A stretch of DNA of 64,000 nt from Lichenibacterium dinghuense (lineage in GTDB: Bacteria > Pseudomonadota > Alphaproteobacteria > Rhizobiales > Beijerinckiaceae). The notes below the pieces were generated by a model. The model saw only the letters and a program-made list of their open reading frames with translations, was not told the origin of the DNA and made no database searches. Within the stretch, counting starts at the first letter, position 1. Each line of letters starts with the position of its first letter. This document shows positions 19,497-28,727 of the stretch, piece by piece. The stretch covers positions 1,364,501 through 1,428,500 of the forward strand of contig NZ_JAJLMN010000001.1 in the NCBI RefSeq assembly GCF_021730615.1, given 5' to 3'. The translations under genes and the position numbers were made by a program.

Positions 19497-21038
19497 TCAC
19501 AGGTAGTCGGCCGCGACCGTGGCGTCGCGGCGCTCCGGGCTCGCCAGCATGTTGGCCAGCAGCGTCACGATCACGGCCACGATGAGGTTGGCCAGCAGCG
19601 CGTAGACGGCGGCGAAGGCCGGCACGGTGAAGCCGAACAGGTTCAGCGTGTAGGTGGCGTTCTTGAAGCCGGTCAGCGACACCGCGTAGGTGCCGAAGCC
19701 CATGCCGACCGCCCAGCCGAGGAGCAGCGCCCAGGAGTTGAACCAGCGGGTGTAGAGGCCGATCAGCACCGCCGGCAGGGTCTGGATGATCCACACGCCG
19801 CCGAGGAGCTGCAACGTGATGACGAAGTCCTTCTCCAGGCCGACCACGAAGTAGAGCGCGCCGAGCTTCACCACCAGCGACACGAGCTTCGCCATCTTGG
19901 CTTCCTGCTGCGGGGTGGCGCGCGGGTTGATGAACTCGAGGTGGATGTTGCGGGTCCACAGGTTGGCGGCCGCGATCGACATGATGGCGGCCGGCACCAG
20001 CGCGCCGATGCCGATGGCCGCGAAGGAGAAGCCCGCGAACCAGGACGGGAAGATGTCCAGGAACAGCGCCGGCACCGCGAAGGTGTTGGAATAGTGCTTG
20101 AAGAGGTCGGCGTAGGCCGGGTTCTGGCCGACGCCCATCTTGATGGCCATGAAGCCGAGCAGCGTCAGGAAGGCCAGCACCAGCGAATAGGCGGGCAGCA
20201 GCGCCGAGTTGCGGCGGATGACGTCGCGCGTCGACGAGCTGAGGATGGCGGTCAGCGCGTGCGGGTACATGAACAGCGCCGCTGCGGAACCCAGCGCCAG
20301 GCTGGCGTAGGTCGTGTAGGCGCCGGTTGAGCCGGCCGGGGGCGTCGCGAGAACGACCTTGGCGGCCGGAACGGCGTCGAAGATCGGGCCGAAGCCGCCG
20401 AAGCGGCTGATGACGACGCCCACGGCGGCGAAGATCACGATGTAGACCATCACGTCCTTGACCACCGCGATGGAGGCCGGGGCGCGCAGGCCGGACGTGT
20501 AGGTGAAGGCCGCCAGGATCACGAAGGCGATGAGCAGCGGCAGCTCGCTCAGCACGCCGGAGGTGGGCAGGCCGAGGCCGGCGATGACGACCTCGAGGCC
20601 GACGAGCTGGAGCGCGATGTAGGGCATGGTGGCGACGAGGCCCGTCACCGCGACCGCGAGGGCGAGCCAGCGGTTGCCGAAGCGGCCGCGCACGAAATCC
20701 GCCGCCGTGATGTAGCCGTGGCGGCGGCACACCGACCACATGCGCGGGAAGACCACGAAGGTGATGGGGTAGATCAGCGTCGTGTAGGGCACGGCGAAGA
20801 ACGCGATGGCGCCGGCCCCGAAGGCCAGGGCCGGGATCGCGATGAAGGTGTAGGCGGTGTAGATGTCGCCGCCGATCAGGAACCAGGTGATCAGCGTGCC
20901 GAAGGTTCCGCCGCCGAGGCCCCACTCGTGCAGGAGGTCGAGGTCGCCCTTGCGCCAGTTGGCGGAGGCGAAGCCGAGATAGGTGACGCCTGCGAAGCAG
21001 ACGACGAAGACGATCAGGGCGATCCAGTTGACCGACAT
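19497..21038 (-). CDS. mctP: Sodium:solute symporter, MctP-type monocarboxylate permease
   Basis: A 513-residue SSS-family transporter with about 13 membrane helices. The family core appears in [18 protein letters not shown] and the Na+-site helix region [22 protein letters not shown]. The match is closest to the rhizobial monocarboxylate permease MctP (lactate, pyruvate, propionate and related acids). It ends with a charged short tail. It lies 48 nt downstream of a DUF3311 gene, the partner almost always found in front of mctP-type genes, so both should be co-expressed. Substrate range cannot be read from the sequence. Confidence 0.82.
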   Translation of the reverse strand: MSVNWIALIVFVVCFAGVTYLGFASANWRKGDLDLLHEWGLGGGTFGTLITWFLIGGDIYTAYTFIAIPALAFGAGAIAFFAVPYTTLIYPITFVVFPRMWSVCRRHGYITAADFVRGRFGNRWLALAVAVTGLVATMPYIALQLVGLEVVIAGLGLPTSGVLSELPLLIAFVILAAFTYTSGLRAPASIAVVKDVMVYIVIFAAVGVVISRFGGFGPIFDAVPAAKVVLATPPAGSTGAYTTYASLALGSAAALFMYPHALTAILSSSTRDVIRRNSALLPAYSLVLAFLTLLGFMAIKMGVGQNPAYADLFKHYSNTFAVPALFLDIFPSWFAGFSFAAIGIGALVPAAIMSIAAANLWTRNIHLEFINPRATPQQEAKMAKLVSLVVKLGALYFVVGLEKDFVITLQLLGGVWIIQTLPAVLIGLYTRWFNSWALLLGWAVGMGFGTYAVSLTGFKNATYTLNLFGFTVPAFAAVYALLANLIVAVIVTLLANMLASPERRDATVAADYL

Positions 21039-21086
21039 GGTTCTCTCAGGGGGATTCGGTTTCGACGCGGGGCGGGGCGCGCGACG

Positions 21087-21326
21087 TCAGTCGGTGACGA
21101 GGAAGACGAAGCCGGTCAGGATCGCGGTGAAGACCACGAAGGCCATCTGGTAGGTGTAGAAGAAGGGGAAGCCGAAGAACCGCGGCTCGACCGCGTTGTA
21201 GAACGGCACCCACAGCAGGGCCGGATAGGGGATCAGCAGCAGCCACAGCCAGGGCGAGTGACGCTTGCGGCCTTCCGCGCTGTCGTCGAAGTCGCGAAGC
21301 GGTCGACCGTCGGTCCGCTGGACCAT
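21087..21326 (-). CDS. DUF3311 small membrane protein, MctP partner
   Basis: A 79-residue protein with a polar N-terminus (about 1-22) and two membrane helices (WLWLLLIPYPALLWVPFYN and MAFVVFTAILTGFVFLV), the layout of DUF3311. Such proteins are encoded just before SSS symporters and may be an accessory subunit. ATG 21326 is preceded by GGGGAGAGGG, a strong RBS; the frame is open further upstream but shows no protein-like sequence there. The 48-nt spacing to mctP supports an operon. Confidence 0.8.
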   Translation of the reverse strand: MVQRTDGRPLRDFDDSAEGRKRHSPWLWLLLIPYPALLWVPFYNAVEPRFFGFPFFYTYQMAFVVFTAILTGFVFLVTD

Positions 21327-21446
21327 GCCCTCTCCCCCCCAAGGTGCGTTGCTCCACGGGCGCGACGCGGCCGGGGCTTGACCGCGACCGTACAATGCCG
21401 ATGTCAATTGTGGCAATAATTTTCACATTCGGTCGGGGAACACGGC

Positions 21447-21821
21447 ATGGCGACGGCGCACTGGCCGACGGAGATCAGGCTCAAGGACGGGGGCCGGGCG
21501 CTGAGCGTCGCCTACGACGACGCGACCTTCGAGCTCGCGGCCGAATACCTGCGCGTGTCGAGCCCGAGCGCCGAGGTGCAGGGCCACACGGCGGCCGAGA
21601 AGCGCACGGTGGGCGGCAAGCGCCGGGTGATCGTCACGGGGGTGGAGCCGGTGGGCCATTACGCGGTGAAGCTCGTCTTCGACGACGGCCACGACAGCGG
21701 GCTCTTCACCTGGGACTACCTCTACGAGCTCGGCGCCGAGCACGACGCCAAATGGGCGCACTACCTCGGCGAGCTCGAGGCCAAGGGCCTGTCGCGCGAC
21801 GTGCCGAGCTTCGGGAGGTGA
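21447..21821 (+). CDS. DUF971 domain protein
   Basis: A 124-residue protein matching DUF971 (the N-terminal domain of gamma-butyrobetaine hydroxylases): WPTEIRLKDGGRALSVAYDD at the start, AAEYLRVSSPSAEVQGH, then YAVKLVFDDGHDSGLFTWDYLYEL. The HDSG and TW(D/E)YL features are typical. Free-standing DUF971 proteins occur in iron-sulfur-cluster contexts, but no partner is next to it here. It is divergent from the DUF3311-mctP operon. A cytosolic protein; biochemical role unknown. Confidence 0.78.
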   Translation: MATAHWPTEIRLKDGGRALSVAYDDATFELAAEYLRVSSPSAEVQGHTAAEKRTVGGKRRVIVTGVEPVGHYAVKLVFDDGHDSGLFTWDYLYELGAEHDAKWAHYLGELEAKGLSRDVPSFGR

Positions 21822-21852
21822 GGGCGCCCGGCGGCTCCCGCCCGGCGATCCC

Positions 21853-22497
21853 TCAGGGCTGCACCACCACCCGCGTGCCGACCGCGACGTGGTCGTAGAG
21901 GTCGGTGACGTCCGCGTTGGTCATGCGGATGCAGCCCGAAGACGTGGCCTGGCCGATCGTGTCGGGCTCGTTGGAGCCGTAGATGCGGTACTCGCTGCGG
22001 CCGAGATACAGGGCGCGGGCGCCGAGCGGGTTGTCGGGCCCGCCCGCCATGTGGTGCGGGATCTCGGGATGGCGCTTCACCATGGCGGCGGGCGGCGTCC
22101 AGTCCGGCCATTCGCGCTTGGCCGTGATCGTCTGGCCGCCCGCCCAGGCGAAGCCGGGCCGCCCGACGCCGACGCCGTAGCGGATTGCCTGGCCGCCGGG
22201 CAGCACGAGATACAGGCGCCGCTCGCGCGTCGACACCACGATCGTGCCCGGCGGCTGCCCGCCGGCATAGGCCACGGTCTCGCGCGGGACGGCCTTGCCG
22301 TAGTCGCCGTCCACCATGTCGACGTCCGCGCCGGGCTGCCAATGGTCGGGGTTGTCGAGGGCGGGGCGGGCGTCCGGGGCGGGCGGGGCCTTGGGCAGCA
22401 GGCGCACCCCGTCGTCCGCGGCGCGCGGGGCCGCCGCCGCCGAGACGAGCGCCGCGAGGCTGGCGGCGCCGGCCAGGACGAAGGTGCAGATCCGCAT
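21853..22497 (-). CDS. L,D-transpeptidase (YkuD domain)
   Basis: A 214-residue exported protein with a signal peptide (about 1-25), a Pro/Asp-rich linker and a YkuD domain (about 80-214). The catalytic Cys is in SSGCIRMTNADV, and the upstream H/G elements lie in HMAGGPDNPLGARALYL. Members make 3-3 peptidoglycan crosslinks or attach proteins to peptidoglycan in the periplasm; the exact reaction cannot be told. ATG 22497 follows CAGAGG. It is convergent with the DUF971 gene (31-nt gap). Confidence 0.88.
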   Translation of the reverse strand: MRICTFVLAGAASLAALVSAAAAPRAADDGVRLLPKAPPAPDARPALDNPDHWQPGADVDMVDGDYGKAVPRETVAYAGGQPPGTIVVSTRERRLYLVLPGGQAIRYGVGVGRPGFAWAGGQTITAKREWPDWTPPAAMVKRHPEIPHHMAGGPDNPLGARALYLGRSEYRIYGSNEPDTIGQATSSGCIRMTNADVTDLYDHVAVGTRVVVQP

Positions 22498-22694
22498 GGT
22501 CGACCTCTGAGGGTGGGAGCAGCCGCCTCGCCGGCTTCCCGGCGCACTGTCCCAGCGGGGCGGCCGCGCCGCAACGGGTGCCGCGGGCGCGGCCCGCATT
22601 GCCGCCGGGTGTGCTCCGCCGACAACAGCGGAGACGGCCGCCTCCGACCCGCTTGACACCGCCGCCGACGCTGGGTAATCCAGCGCCACGGTTC

Positions 22695-22769
22695 GGGCGC
22701 GTAGCTCAGCGGGAGAGCATTCGCTTCACACGCGAAGGGTCACAGGTTCAATCCCTGTCGCGCCCACCA
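22695..22769 (+). tRNA. tRNA-Val (anticodon CAC)
   Basis: A complete cloverleaf: acceptor GGGCGCG/CGCGCCC, D-arm GCTC..GAGC, anticodon stem TTCGC/GCGAA around TTCACAC (anticodon CAC), T-arm ACAGG/CCTGT with TTCAATC, discriminator A and an encoded CCA (22767-22769). It decodes GUG. Its 3' 22 nt are also the antisense of the end of gph. Confidence 0.96.
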
Positions 22770-23464
22770 CCATCCTCCGGACCGTCCTTCCCCTTCATCA
22801 GCATCGCCACAGCGTCCGCCAGGGCGTCGAAGTGGCCGATGACGCGGTCCGGGCCGAACTCCTCCACGGGCCGGTCGGTGTAGCCGAAGTCCACCGCGAT
22901 GCAGGGCACCCGGGCCGCCTTGGAGGTGTCGATGTCGGTGCGGCTGTCGCCCACCATCACGCAGCGCGCGGGGTCGCCGCCGGCGCGCTCGATCGTGCCG
23001 AGCAGCGCGCCGGGCTCGGGCTTGAACACGGCGAACGTGTCCTGCCCGCAGATGGCCCTGAAGCGCCCCGCGACGCCCAGCGCCGCGAGGAGCTGCCGGG
23101 CCGCGGCCTCCATCTTGTTGGTGCAGACCGCGAAGGCGTAGCCGCCCCGCTCCAGCCGGTCGAGCGCTTCCACCACGCCGGGGTAGAGGTGCGAGTGGTC
23201 GGCGATGTGATCCTCGTAGAAGGCCAGGAACAGGCCGAACAGGTCCTCCAGGCGCGACTCGTCGAGGGGCCGGCCGGCCGCCGCGAAGCCGCGGCGGATC
23301 AGCGCCCGGCCGCCGGCGCCGAGCAGGCTGCGCGCCTGCTCGACCGGCAGGGGCGGCAGGCCGTCGAGCGACAGAACGTGGTTCAGCGCGCCCATGAGGT
23401 CGCCGGCCGTCTCGGCCAGCGTGCCGTCGAGGTCGAACACGACGAGGGGGGTGGGGTCGGTCAT
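22748..23464 (-). CDS. gph: Phosphoglycolate phosphatase (HAD superfamily)
   Basis: A 238-residue HAD phosphatase: motif I VVFDLDGTLAET, motif II VCTNK, motif III lysine in KPEPGALLGTIE and motif IV VMVGDSRTDID. Helical cap domain at about 20-95, as in Gph/PGP. It hydrolyses 2-phosphoglycolate formed by DNA repair or oxygenase side reactions; other small phosphates are possible. ATG 23464 follows GCGGAGAC. The stop codon (22748-22750) lies inside the T-arm of the convergent tRNA-Val, so the last seven codons, including a GGGRDRD tail, are antisense to the tRNA. The core domain is complete before that point. Confidence 0.85.
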   Translation of the reverse strand: MTDPTPLVVFDLDGTLAETAGDLMGALNHVLSLDGLPPLPVEQARSLLGAGGRALIRRGFAAAGRPLDESRLEDLFGLFLAFYEDHIADHSHLYPGVVEALDRLERGGYAFAVCTNKMEAAARQLLAALGVAGRFRAICGQDTFAVFKPEPGALLGTIERAGGDPARCVMVGDSRTDIDTSKAARVPCIAVDFGYTDRPVEEFGPDRVIGHFDALADAVAMLMKGKDGPEDGGGRDRD

Positions 23465-23569
23465 TCTGTCTCCGCTGCGGCCCCGTGCCGGGCGTCGCCC
23501 GGGCTGGAAACGGGCCGCCGCATGCGGGATAAACCCTACCTCAATCCAGGGGCGCCGGAGACACACGAC

Positions 23570-23953
23570 ATGACACGGACCGCGATGGCGGCGGGCTGCG
23601 CCGCGGCGCTGCTCCTGGCCGCGCCGGCGGCCTCGGCCGCGACCTACGAGTTCCTGGCCGCGCCGGAGACGAACCTCAACCGGGTCTACCGACTCGACAA
23701 GGCGACGGGCGAGATGGGGGCCTGCCAGTACGGGCTCGCGCAGGGGGCCGACGACAAGAAGGACGACGTGGGCGTGACGCTCTGCTATCCGCCGGGGCTC
23801 GGCGCGGGGGCCCAGGCGCAGAGCGAGTACAGCCTCGTGGCGTCGCACCACGACAAGGAGGGCGGGGTGTTCCGGGTCGACGTGCGCGCCGGCACCATGT
23901 CGATCTGCTACGTGCTGAACGGCGCCGTGGTCTGCACCCCGCAGGCCAAGTGA
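23570..23953 (+). CDS. Secreted hypothetical protein
   Basis: A 127-residue protein with a signal peptide (about 1-23, AAPAASAA) and a mature part of about 100 residues containing four Cys (in GACQYG, TLCYPP, SICYVL and VVCTPQ), possibly two disulfides. It starts with ATYEFLAAPETNLNRVYRLDKATGEM, resembling one repeat of a propeller-like fold. I recognise no family. ATG 23570 follows CCGGAG. It is divergent from gph and ends just before a strong hairpin. A periplasmic location is likely. Confidence 0.65.
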   Translation: MTRTAMAAGCAAALLLAAPAASAATYEFLAAPETNLNRVYRLDKATGEMGACQYGLAQGADDKKDDVGVTLCYPPGLGAGAQAQSEYSLVASHHDKEGGVFRVDVRAGTMSICYVLNGAVVCTPQAK

Positions 23954-23973
23954 GCCGCCCCCGCACGCGAAAA

Positions 23974-24002
23974 GAGCCGCCCCGGCCGGTCCGGGGCGGC
24001 TC
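23974..24002. terminator. Strong GC hairpin after the secreted protein gene
   Basis: GAGCCGCCCCGG (23974-23985) and CCGGGGCGGCTC (23991-24002) form a perfect 12-bp stem with a 5-nt loop between two convergent genes. The A-run before it (AAAA, 23970-23973) gives a T-run on the minus strand. Confidence 0.7.
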
Positions 24003-24014
24003 CTGATCTGCGAA

Positions 24015-24045
24015 GACCCCCCGGTGGGGCGCGAACCGGGGGGTC
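24015..24045. terminator. Second hairpin between convergent genes
   Basis: GACCCCCCGGT (24015-24025) and ACCGGGGGGTC (24035-24045) form a perfect 11-bp stem with a 9-nt loop. Together with the preceding hairpin it makes a tandem terminator between the genes ending at 23953 and 24105. Confidence 0.6.
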
Positions 24046-24104
24046 TCGCTGGCGCGGCCCGACCGCGAGGCCGGGCTGGCCGAGCTCTGGACGTCAGGCT
24101 TGGC

Positions 24105-24389
24105 TCAGCACACCCGCACGGGGCGGTAGCCGGCGAAGTTGCCGTAGGCGTCGTAGACGGGGCGGCGGCGCACGCAGGGATAGGGCCCCGGGCCGTAGCC
24201 GTAACCGTAGGGGCGGGCGGCGCTGCCGATGATGGCGCCGGCCGCGAGGCCGCCGAGCACGCCGGCCGCCACGGGGGCGCCCCAGCCGTAGCGCCACCAA
24301 GCCTCGGCCGGCGACGAGGAGGCGATCGTGGCTGTTCCGAGGGTCAGGGCAGCGAGCCCGGCCGCGACACTCTTCTTGACTGCGGACAT
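24105..24389 (-). CDS. Small exported Gly/Tyr-containing protein
   Basis: A 94-residue protein with a signal peptide (VKKSVAAGLAALTLGTATIA, cleaved after SSSPAEA) and a mature part with a Gly/Ala-rich hydrophobic stretch (AAGVLGGLAAGAIIGSAA), a YGYGYGPGPYP segment and a C-terminus matching the short secreted proteins common in rhizobia (CVRRRPVYDAYGNFAGYRPVRVC). Two Cys may form a disulfide. ATG 24389 is preceded by GGAGCTC. Function unknown; a membrane-associated envelope protein is likely. It is divergent from rpiA. Confidence 0.7.
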   Translation of the reverse strand: MSAVKKSVAAGLAALTLGTATIASSSPAEAWWRYGWGAPVAAGVLGGLAAGAIIGSAARPYGYGYGPGPYPCVRRRPVYDAYGNFAGYRPVRVC

Positions 24390-24646
24390 GGTGAGCTCCT
24401 TGAGCTGGGAGGAGTGAGGGCCGGCGTGCCGGCCGCGACGCCTGCATCGCAGGATCGACACTCAGGATCGATGGGTTCGAGCCTAGAGTCGGGTTGCTGA
24501 ACGCGAGGTGAAGCCGTCCGGTTGCGCCGCGGCTCCGCCCGGCCGGGCGCCCCGTCGTTTGCTTTTCGCTCCACCCCACGATACGTGTCCGGCCGTCCGG
24601 CGGTCCCCGCCGCACCATCCTCCACCCGCGCCAACGACGAGCCAGC

Positions 24647-25375
24647 ATGGCCGAACAGTCGGACGAAGCCTCGAAACGCCGCGTCGCCGCCAGGGCGCTC
24701 GCCTTCGTCGAGGACGGCATGCGGCTCGGGCTCGGCACGGGATCGACCGCCAAGCACTTCGTTGATCTGCTGGCCGAGCGCGTCCGCGGCGGCCTCGACG
24801 TCGTCGGCGTCCCCACCTCCGAGCGCACGCGGCTGCAGGCCGAGGGGCTGGGCATCCGCCTCGCCACGCTGGACGACCTGCCGGAGCTCGACCTCACGGT
24901 CGACGGCGCCGACGAGTTCGACCCCGAGCTGCGCCTCATCAAGGGCGGCGGCGGCGCGCTGCTGCGCGAGAAGATCGTGGCCTCGGCCTCGGCCCGCATG
25001 GTCGTGATCGCCGACGCCTCGAAGCGCGTCGAGCGCCTCGGCGCCTTCCCGCTGCCGGTCGAGGTCAACGCCTTCGGGCTCGCCTCCACCAGGGCCAAGG
25101 TCGAGCGCGCCGGCGAGCTCGCGGGCGCGCGCGGACCCGTCGCGCTGCGGCGCGGGCCGGACGGCTCCCCCTTCGTCACCGACGGCGGCCACCTGATCCT
25201 GGACTGCCGCTTCGACCCCATCCCCGACCCCGAAGCCCTGGCCGATCGCCTCGTCGCGATCCCGGGGGTGGTGGAGCACGGGCTTTTCATCGGGCTGGCC
25301 TCGGCCGTCGTCACGGACGGCGACGCGGGCACGCTGGTCGTGGAACGGCCGAGCCCCAACCCTTCGAGGACCTGA
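24647..25375 (+). CDS. rpiA: Ribose-5-phosphate isomerase A
   Basis: A 242-residue enzyme interconverting ribose-5-P and ribulose-5-P in the pentose phosphate pathway. The motifs are [16 protein letters not shown] (phosphate loop), [18 protein letters not shown] with the catalytic Asp, and [16 protein letters not shown] with the catalytic Glu and Lys. The length is slightly above the usual 220-230 owing to a short C-terminal tail. It heads a likely operon: the next gene starts 5 nt after its stop, followed by gor and an esterase. Confidence 0.93.
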   Translation: MAEQSDEASKRRVAARALAFVEDGMRLGLGTGSTAKHFVDLLAERVRGGLDVVGVPTSERTRLQAEGLGIRLATLDDLPELDLTVDGADEFDPELRLIKGGGGALLREKIVASASARMVVIADASKRVERLGAFPLPVEVNAFGLASTRAKVERAGELAGARGPVALRRGPDGSPFVTDGGHLILDCRFDPIPDPEALADRLVAIPGVVEHGLFIGLASAVVTDGDAGTLVVERPSPNPSRT

Positions 25376-25380
25376 AGTCG

Positions 25381-25974
25381 ATGACGTCCAAGTTCCGCTT
25401 CGCCGCCGCCGCCGCGCTGCTGGCCCTCGCCGCAGCCCCGGCGTCCGCGCAGACGCCGCCGGCCCCCGCCCCGGCCGCGCCCGCCCCGGCGGCCCCCGCC
25501 GCGCCGGCGGCTCCGGCCCTGCCCGCCCCGGTGCCGGCGCTCCCGCAGCCCGAGGTGTCGCCCGAGAAGCTCGCCGCGGCGCGGCAGGTCGTCACGGCCT
25601 CCGGCATGGCGCGCTCGTTCGAGCCCATGGTGCCCCAGCTCGAGGAGCAGATCCCGCTCGTGATCACCCGCTCGCGGCCGGAGCTGTCCAAGAGCCTCAC
25701 GGCCGTGCTGGAGCAGCTGCAGCCCGAGTTCAATCAGAAGTCGAACGACATGCTCGACATCGCGGCGCGCATCTACGCCCGCCACATGAGCCTCGAGGAC
25801 CTGAAGGCCACGGCCGCCTTCTTCGACAGCCCCGCGGGCAAGAACTACGTCAACGCCCAGCCGCTGATGCTCGACGAGCTCGTGGTGGCCATGCAGGCCT
25901 GGACCCAGGAAACCTCCACCTTCATGATGAAGCGCGTCCAGCAGGAGATGGAGAAGAAGGGCGACAAGTTCTGA
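25381..25974 (+). CDS. Periplasmic DUF2059 protein
   Basis: A 197-residue protein with a signal peptide ending at PASAQ (about residue 24), an Ala/Pro repeat linker (about 25-58) and a C-terminal DUF2059 domain (about 120-190: DMLDIAARIYARHMSLEDLKATAAFFDSP split around the typical SPAGKNYV). DUF2059 proteins are periplasmic and uncharacterised. The Ala/Pro stretch could span the cell wall. It starts 5 nt after rpiA and is followed 36 nt later by gor, so it is probably in the same operon. Confidence 0.82.
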   Translation: MTSKFRFAAAAALLALAAAPASAQTPPAPAPAAPAPAAPAAPAAPALPAPVPALPQPEVSPEKLAAARQVVTASGMARSFEPMVPQLEEQIPLVITRSRPELSKSLTAVLEQLQPEFNQKSNDMLDIAARIYARHMSLEDLKATAAFFDSPAGKNYVNAQPLMLDELVVAMQAWTQETSTFMMKRVQQEMEKKGDKF

Positions 25975-26010
25975 CCTCCGGTCCGGGACGGAAGATTCGA
26001 GGATGAGCCG

Positions 26011-27465
26011 ATGAGCACGCCCGACCGGGTCGATTACTTCGTCATCGGCGCCGGCTCGGGCGGCGTCCGCTCCGGCCGCATCGCGGCCAGCCACGGCGCC
26101 AAGGTCATGGTGGCCGAGGACTTCCGCATCGGCGGCACCTGCGTGATCCGCGGCTGCGTGCCGAAGAAGCTCTACGTCTACGCGAGCCGCTTCGCCGACG
26201 AGTTCGCCGACGCCGCGGGCTTCGGCTGGACGCTCGGCGCCACGCGCTTCGACTGGCCGCACCTCGTGCGGGCCAAGGAGGCGGAGATCACCCGCCTGTC
26301 CGGGCTCTACCGGCAGAACCTGGAGAAGGCCGGCGCGTCCTTCGTCGAGGCCCGCGCCCGGATCGACGGCCCCAATGCCGTGGTGCTGACGGACGGCCGC
26401 CGCGTCGAGGCCGAGCACATCCTGGTGGCGACCGGCGGCCGCCCGACCATGCACCCCGACATCCCCGGGCTCGAACACGCGATCACGTCGAACGAGATCT
26501 TCGACCTCAGGGAGTTCCCGCGCCGCCTCGTGGTGGTGGGCGCCGGCTACATCGGGCTCGAGTTCGCGTCCGTCTTCGCCCGGCTCGGCGCCGAGGTGAC
26601 GGTGATGTTCCGCGGCGACCAGATCCTGTCGGGCTTCGACGACGACATGCGCGACGGCCTGGCCGAGGCGCTGCGCGAGGCCGGCATCACGCTGCTGCCG
26701 CGCACGCTGCCCCGCGCCCTCACCCGCTCGGACGGGCGGATCGAGGTGCTGATGCCGGACGGCTCGACGGTCGCGGCCGACCAGGTCCTGATGGCGACGG
26801 GCCGCGCGCCCAACACCCGCAACATGGGCCTCGCCGAGGCCGGCGTGGCGCTCGACCGCAAGGGCGCCGTCAAGGTCGACGCCTTCTCGCACAGCTCCGT
26901 GCCGTCGATCCACGCCGTCGGCGACGTCACCGACCGCGTCAACCTCACCCCCGTCGCGGTGCGCGAGGGCCACGCCCTGGCCGACACGCTGTTCGGCGGG
27001 CGTCCCACCAGCGTCGACCACGCCCACGTGGCGTCGGCGGTCTTCTGCACGCCCGAGATCGGATCGATCGGCCTCACCGAGCGTCAGGCCCGCGAGCGCC
27101 ACGACGTGGTCGACATCTTCAAGGCCGGCTTCCGGCCGCTGAAGGCGACGGTGTCGGGCCGGAAGGAGAAGGTGCTGTTCAAGCTCGTGGTGGACGGCGT
27201 CACCGACCGCGTGCTCGGCGTCCACATCCTCGGGCCCGAGGCCGGCGAGATGATCCAGATGTGCGCCATCGCGGTGCGGATGGGCGCCACCAAGGCCGAC
27301 TTCGACGCCACCATGGCGGTCCACCCCACCATGGCGGAGGAGATCGTCACCATGCGGACCCGCTCGGCCCGCCACGTCCGCGCCGTGACGACGGGCGGCG
27401 GCGCGGACGAGGCCATGCACGAGGGCGCCCGCGCCCGCCAGCACACCGGCATGGCCGGGGCCTGA
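26011..27465 (+). CDS. gor: Glutathione-disulfide reductase
   Basis: A 484-residue flavoprotein disulfide reductase. The FAD-binding IGAGSGGVRSGRIA, the redox-active GGTCVIRGCVPKKLYVYA, the NADPH site VVGAGYIGLEFASVF, the second FAD motif IHAVGDVTD and the C-terminal catalytic His region MAVHPTMAEEIVTM are all present. It regenerates glutathione from GSSG with NADPH in the cytosol. The last about 25 residues (His/Ala/Gly-rich) extend past the usual end. It follows the DUF2059 gene by 36 nt; NADPH from the pentose phosphate pathway (rpiA) links the operon functionally. Confidence 0.93.
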   Translation: MSTPDRVDYFVIGAGSGGVRSGRIAASHGAKVMVAEDFRIGGTCVIRGCVPKKLYVYASRFADEFADAAGFGWTLGATRFDWPHLVRAKEAEITRLSGLYRQNLEKAGASFVEARARIDGPNAVVLTDGRRVEAEHILVATGGRPTMHPDIPGLEHAITSNEIFDLREFPRRLVVVGAGYIGLEFASVFARLGAEVTVMFRGDQILSGFDDDMRDGLAEALREAGITLLPRTLPRALTRSDGRIEVLMPDGSTVAADQVLMATGRAPNTRNMGLAEAGVALDRKGAVKVDAFSHSSVPSIHAVGDVTDRVNLTPVAVREGHALADTLFGGRPTSVDHAHVASAVFCTPEIGSIGLTERQARERHDVVDIFKAGFRPLKATVSGRKEKVLFKLVVDGVTDRVLGVHILGPEAGEMIQMCAIAVRMGATKADFDATMAVHPTMAEEIVTMRTRSARHVRAVTTGGGADEAMHEGARARQHTGMAGA

Positions 27466-27485
27466 CGCCGGGACGGCGCCGCGCC

Positions 27486-28406
27486 GTGCCGATCGACCCG
27501 CAGGCCGCGCGGCTCCTGGCGATGCTGGGCGCCGCGCGGCCGACCGACTGGCCGGGCGTGTCGGCCGCCGCGCGCCGCGACGGCTTCGCGGCGCTGATGC
27601 GGATGGCGGGGACGCCGCCCGCGGTGGCCTCGGTCAGCGACGTGCGGATCGCCGGCGCCGCCGGCCCCCTGCCCGCGCGGCTCTACGCGCCGCGGGACGG
27701 CACCGCGCCGGGCCTCGTGTATTTCCACGGCGGCGGGCTCGTGGCCGGCGACCTCGACACCCACGACGCGCTGTGCCGCGCGCTGGCGGCGGGCTCCGAC
27801 TGCCGCGTGCTGTCGGTCGGCTACCGCCTCGCGCCCGAGCACCCGTTCCCGGCCGCGGCCGAGGACGCCGTCGCGGCCGCGGGTGACGCGCTCGGCCGCG
27901 CGGCGGAGTTCGGCCTGGACCCGGCGCGCGTCGCCGTCGGCGGCGACTCGGCCGGCGGCACGCTCGCCACCCTGGCGGCGGGGGCGCTCCGCACCCGCGT
28001 GGCGCTGCAACTCCTGCTGTGCCCCGCGCTCGACGCGGCCCCGGACACGGAGTCCCGCCGCCTCTTCGCGCGGGGCCACCTCCTCGACGCCGCCATGATG
28101 GCCCGGGACCTCGCCGATTGCGCGCCGGGCGCGCTCGACCTCGCCGACCCGCGGCTGTCCCCGCTCCGCGATCCGGACCTCGCCGGCCGCCCGCCCGCGC
28201 TGATCCACACCGCGGAGTTCGACCCCCTGCGCGACGAGGGCGCCCTCTACGCCGAGCGGCTCGCCGCGGCGGGCGTCCCGGTGCGGCACCGCTGCCATCC
28301 CGGCATGATCCACCACTTCTACGGGCTGACGGGGCTCGTGCCGGCGGCCCGCGCGGCGCTGGCCGACATCGCGGCGGAGCTCGGCGCGCGGCTCGCGATG
28401 GGTTGA
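27486..28406 (+). CDS. Alpha/beta-hydrolase, hormone-sensitive-lipase family
   Basis: A 306-residue esterase starting at GTG 27486, 20 nt after gor. HSL-family features are clear: the oxyanion HGGG in VYFHGGGLVAGDLDTHD, the nucleophile elbow GGDSAGGTLA, the acid in AEFDPLRDEG and the His in GMIHHFYG. It should hydrolyse short-chain esters or lactones in the cytosol; the substrate is unknown. Probably the last gene of the rpiA operon. It ends 9 nt before a convergent small gene. Confidence 0.82.
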   Translation: MPIDPQAARLLAMLGAARPTDWPGVSAAARRDGFAALMRMAGTPPAVASVSDVRIAGAAGPLPARLYAPRDGTAPGLVYFHGGGLVAGDLDTHDALCRALAAGSDCRVLSVGYRLAPEHPFPAAAEDAVAAAGDALGRAAEFGLDPARVAVGGDSAGGTLATLAAGALRTRVALQLLLCPALDAAPDTESRRLFARGHLLDAAMMARDLADCAPGALDLADPRLSPLRDPDLAGRPPALIHTAEFDPLRDEGALYAERLAAAGVPVRHRCHPGMIHHFYGLTGLVPAARAALADIAAELGARLAMG

Positions 28407-28415
28407 ACGGCGCCG

Positions 28416-28676
28416 TCAGGGCGGGGCCGGACCGGCGGCGACGCTCCTCCGCGACGGCTCGCGCGCGCCGAGGCGCGGCTCCGTCGCCCGCCTCGGCATC
28501 CAGGTCAGGTGGCGGAGCACCAGGGAGCAGAGCTCCTTCAACTCGACCGACGTCAGGAGGCCGGGGTCGAAGGAGCCCTTGATGGCGATCTGCTCCAGCC
28601 GCAGGATCGAACGCATCTCGGTCTGGCTCGCCTCGGCGGCCTGCAGCATCCGCATGGCCCGCTCTTCAGCCTGCAT
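28416..28676 (-). CDS. Small hypothetical protein next to the phasin
   Basis: An 86-residue protein, predicted mostly helical (residues 1-60, heptad-like QAEERAMRMLQAAEASQTEM), with an Arg/Pro-rich tail. A strong RBS (GGGAGGGG) precedes ATG 28676. It lies 51 nt downstream of the phasin gene on the same strand, so a shared transcript and a role around PHB granules are possible. I recognise no family. Confidence 0.5.
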   Translation of the reverse strand: MQAEERAMRMLQAAEASQTEMRSILRLEQIAIKGSFDPGLLTSVELKELCSLVLRHLTWMPRRATEPRLGAREPSRRSVAAGPAPP

Positions 28677-28727
28677 CGGGCGCCCCTCCCCCTGCGTGGC
28701 CTCGCCCGAAGCCGCCGCGCGACACCT

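Noticed and set aside
22690..22775. Integration site at tRNA-Val
   Set aside because: No integrase, direct repeat or foreign-composition block lies next to the tRNA.
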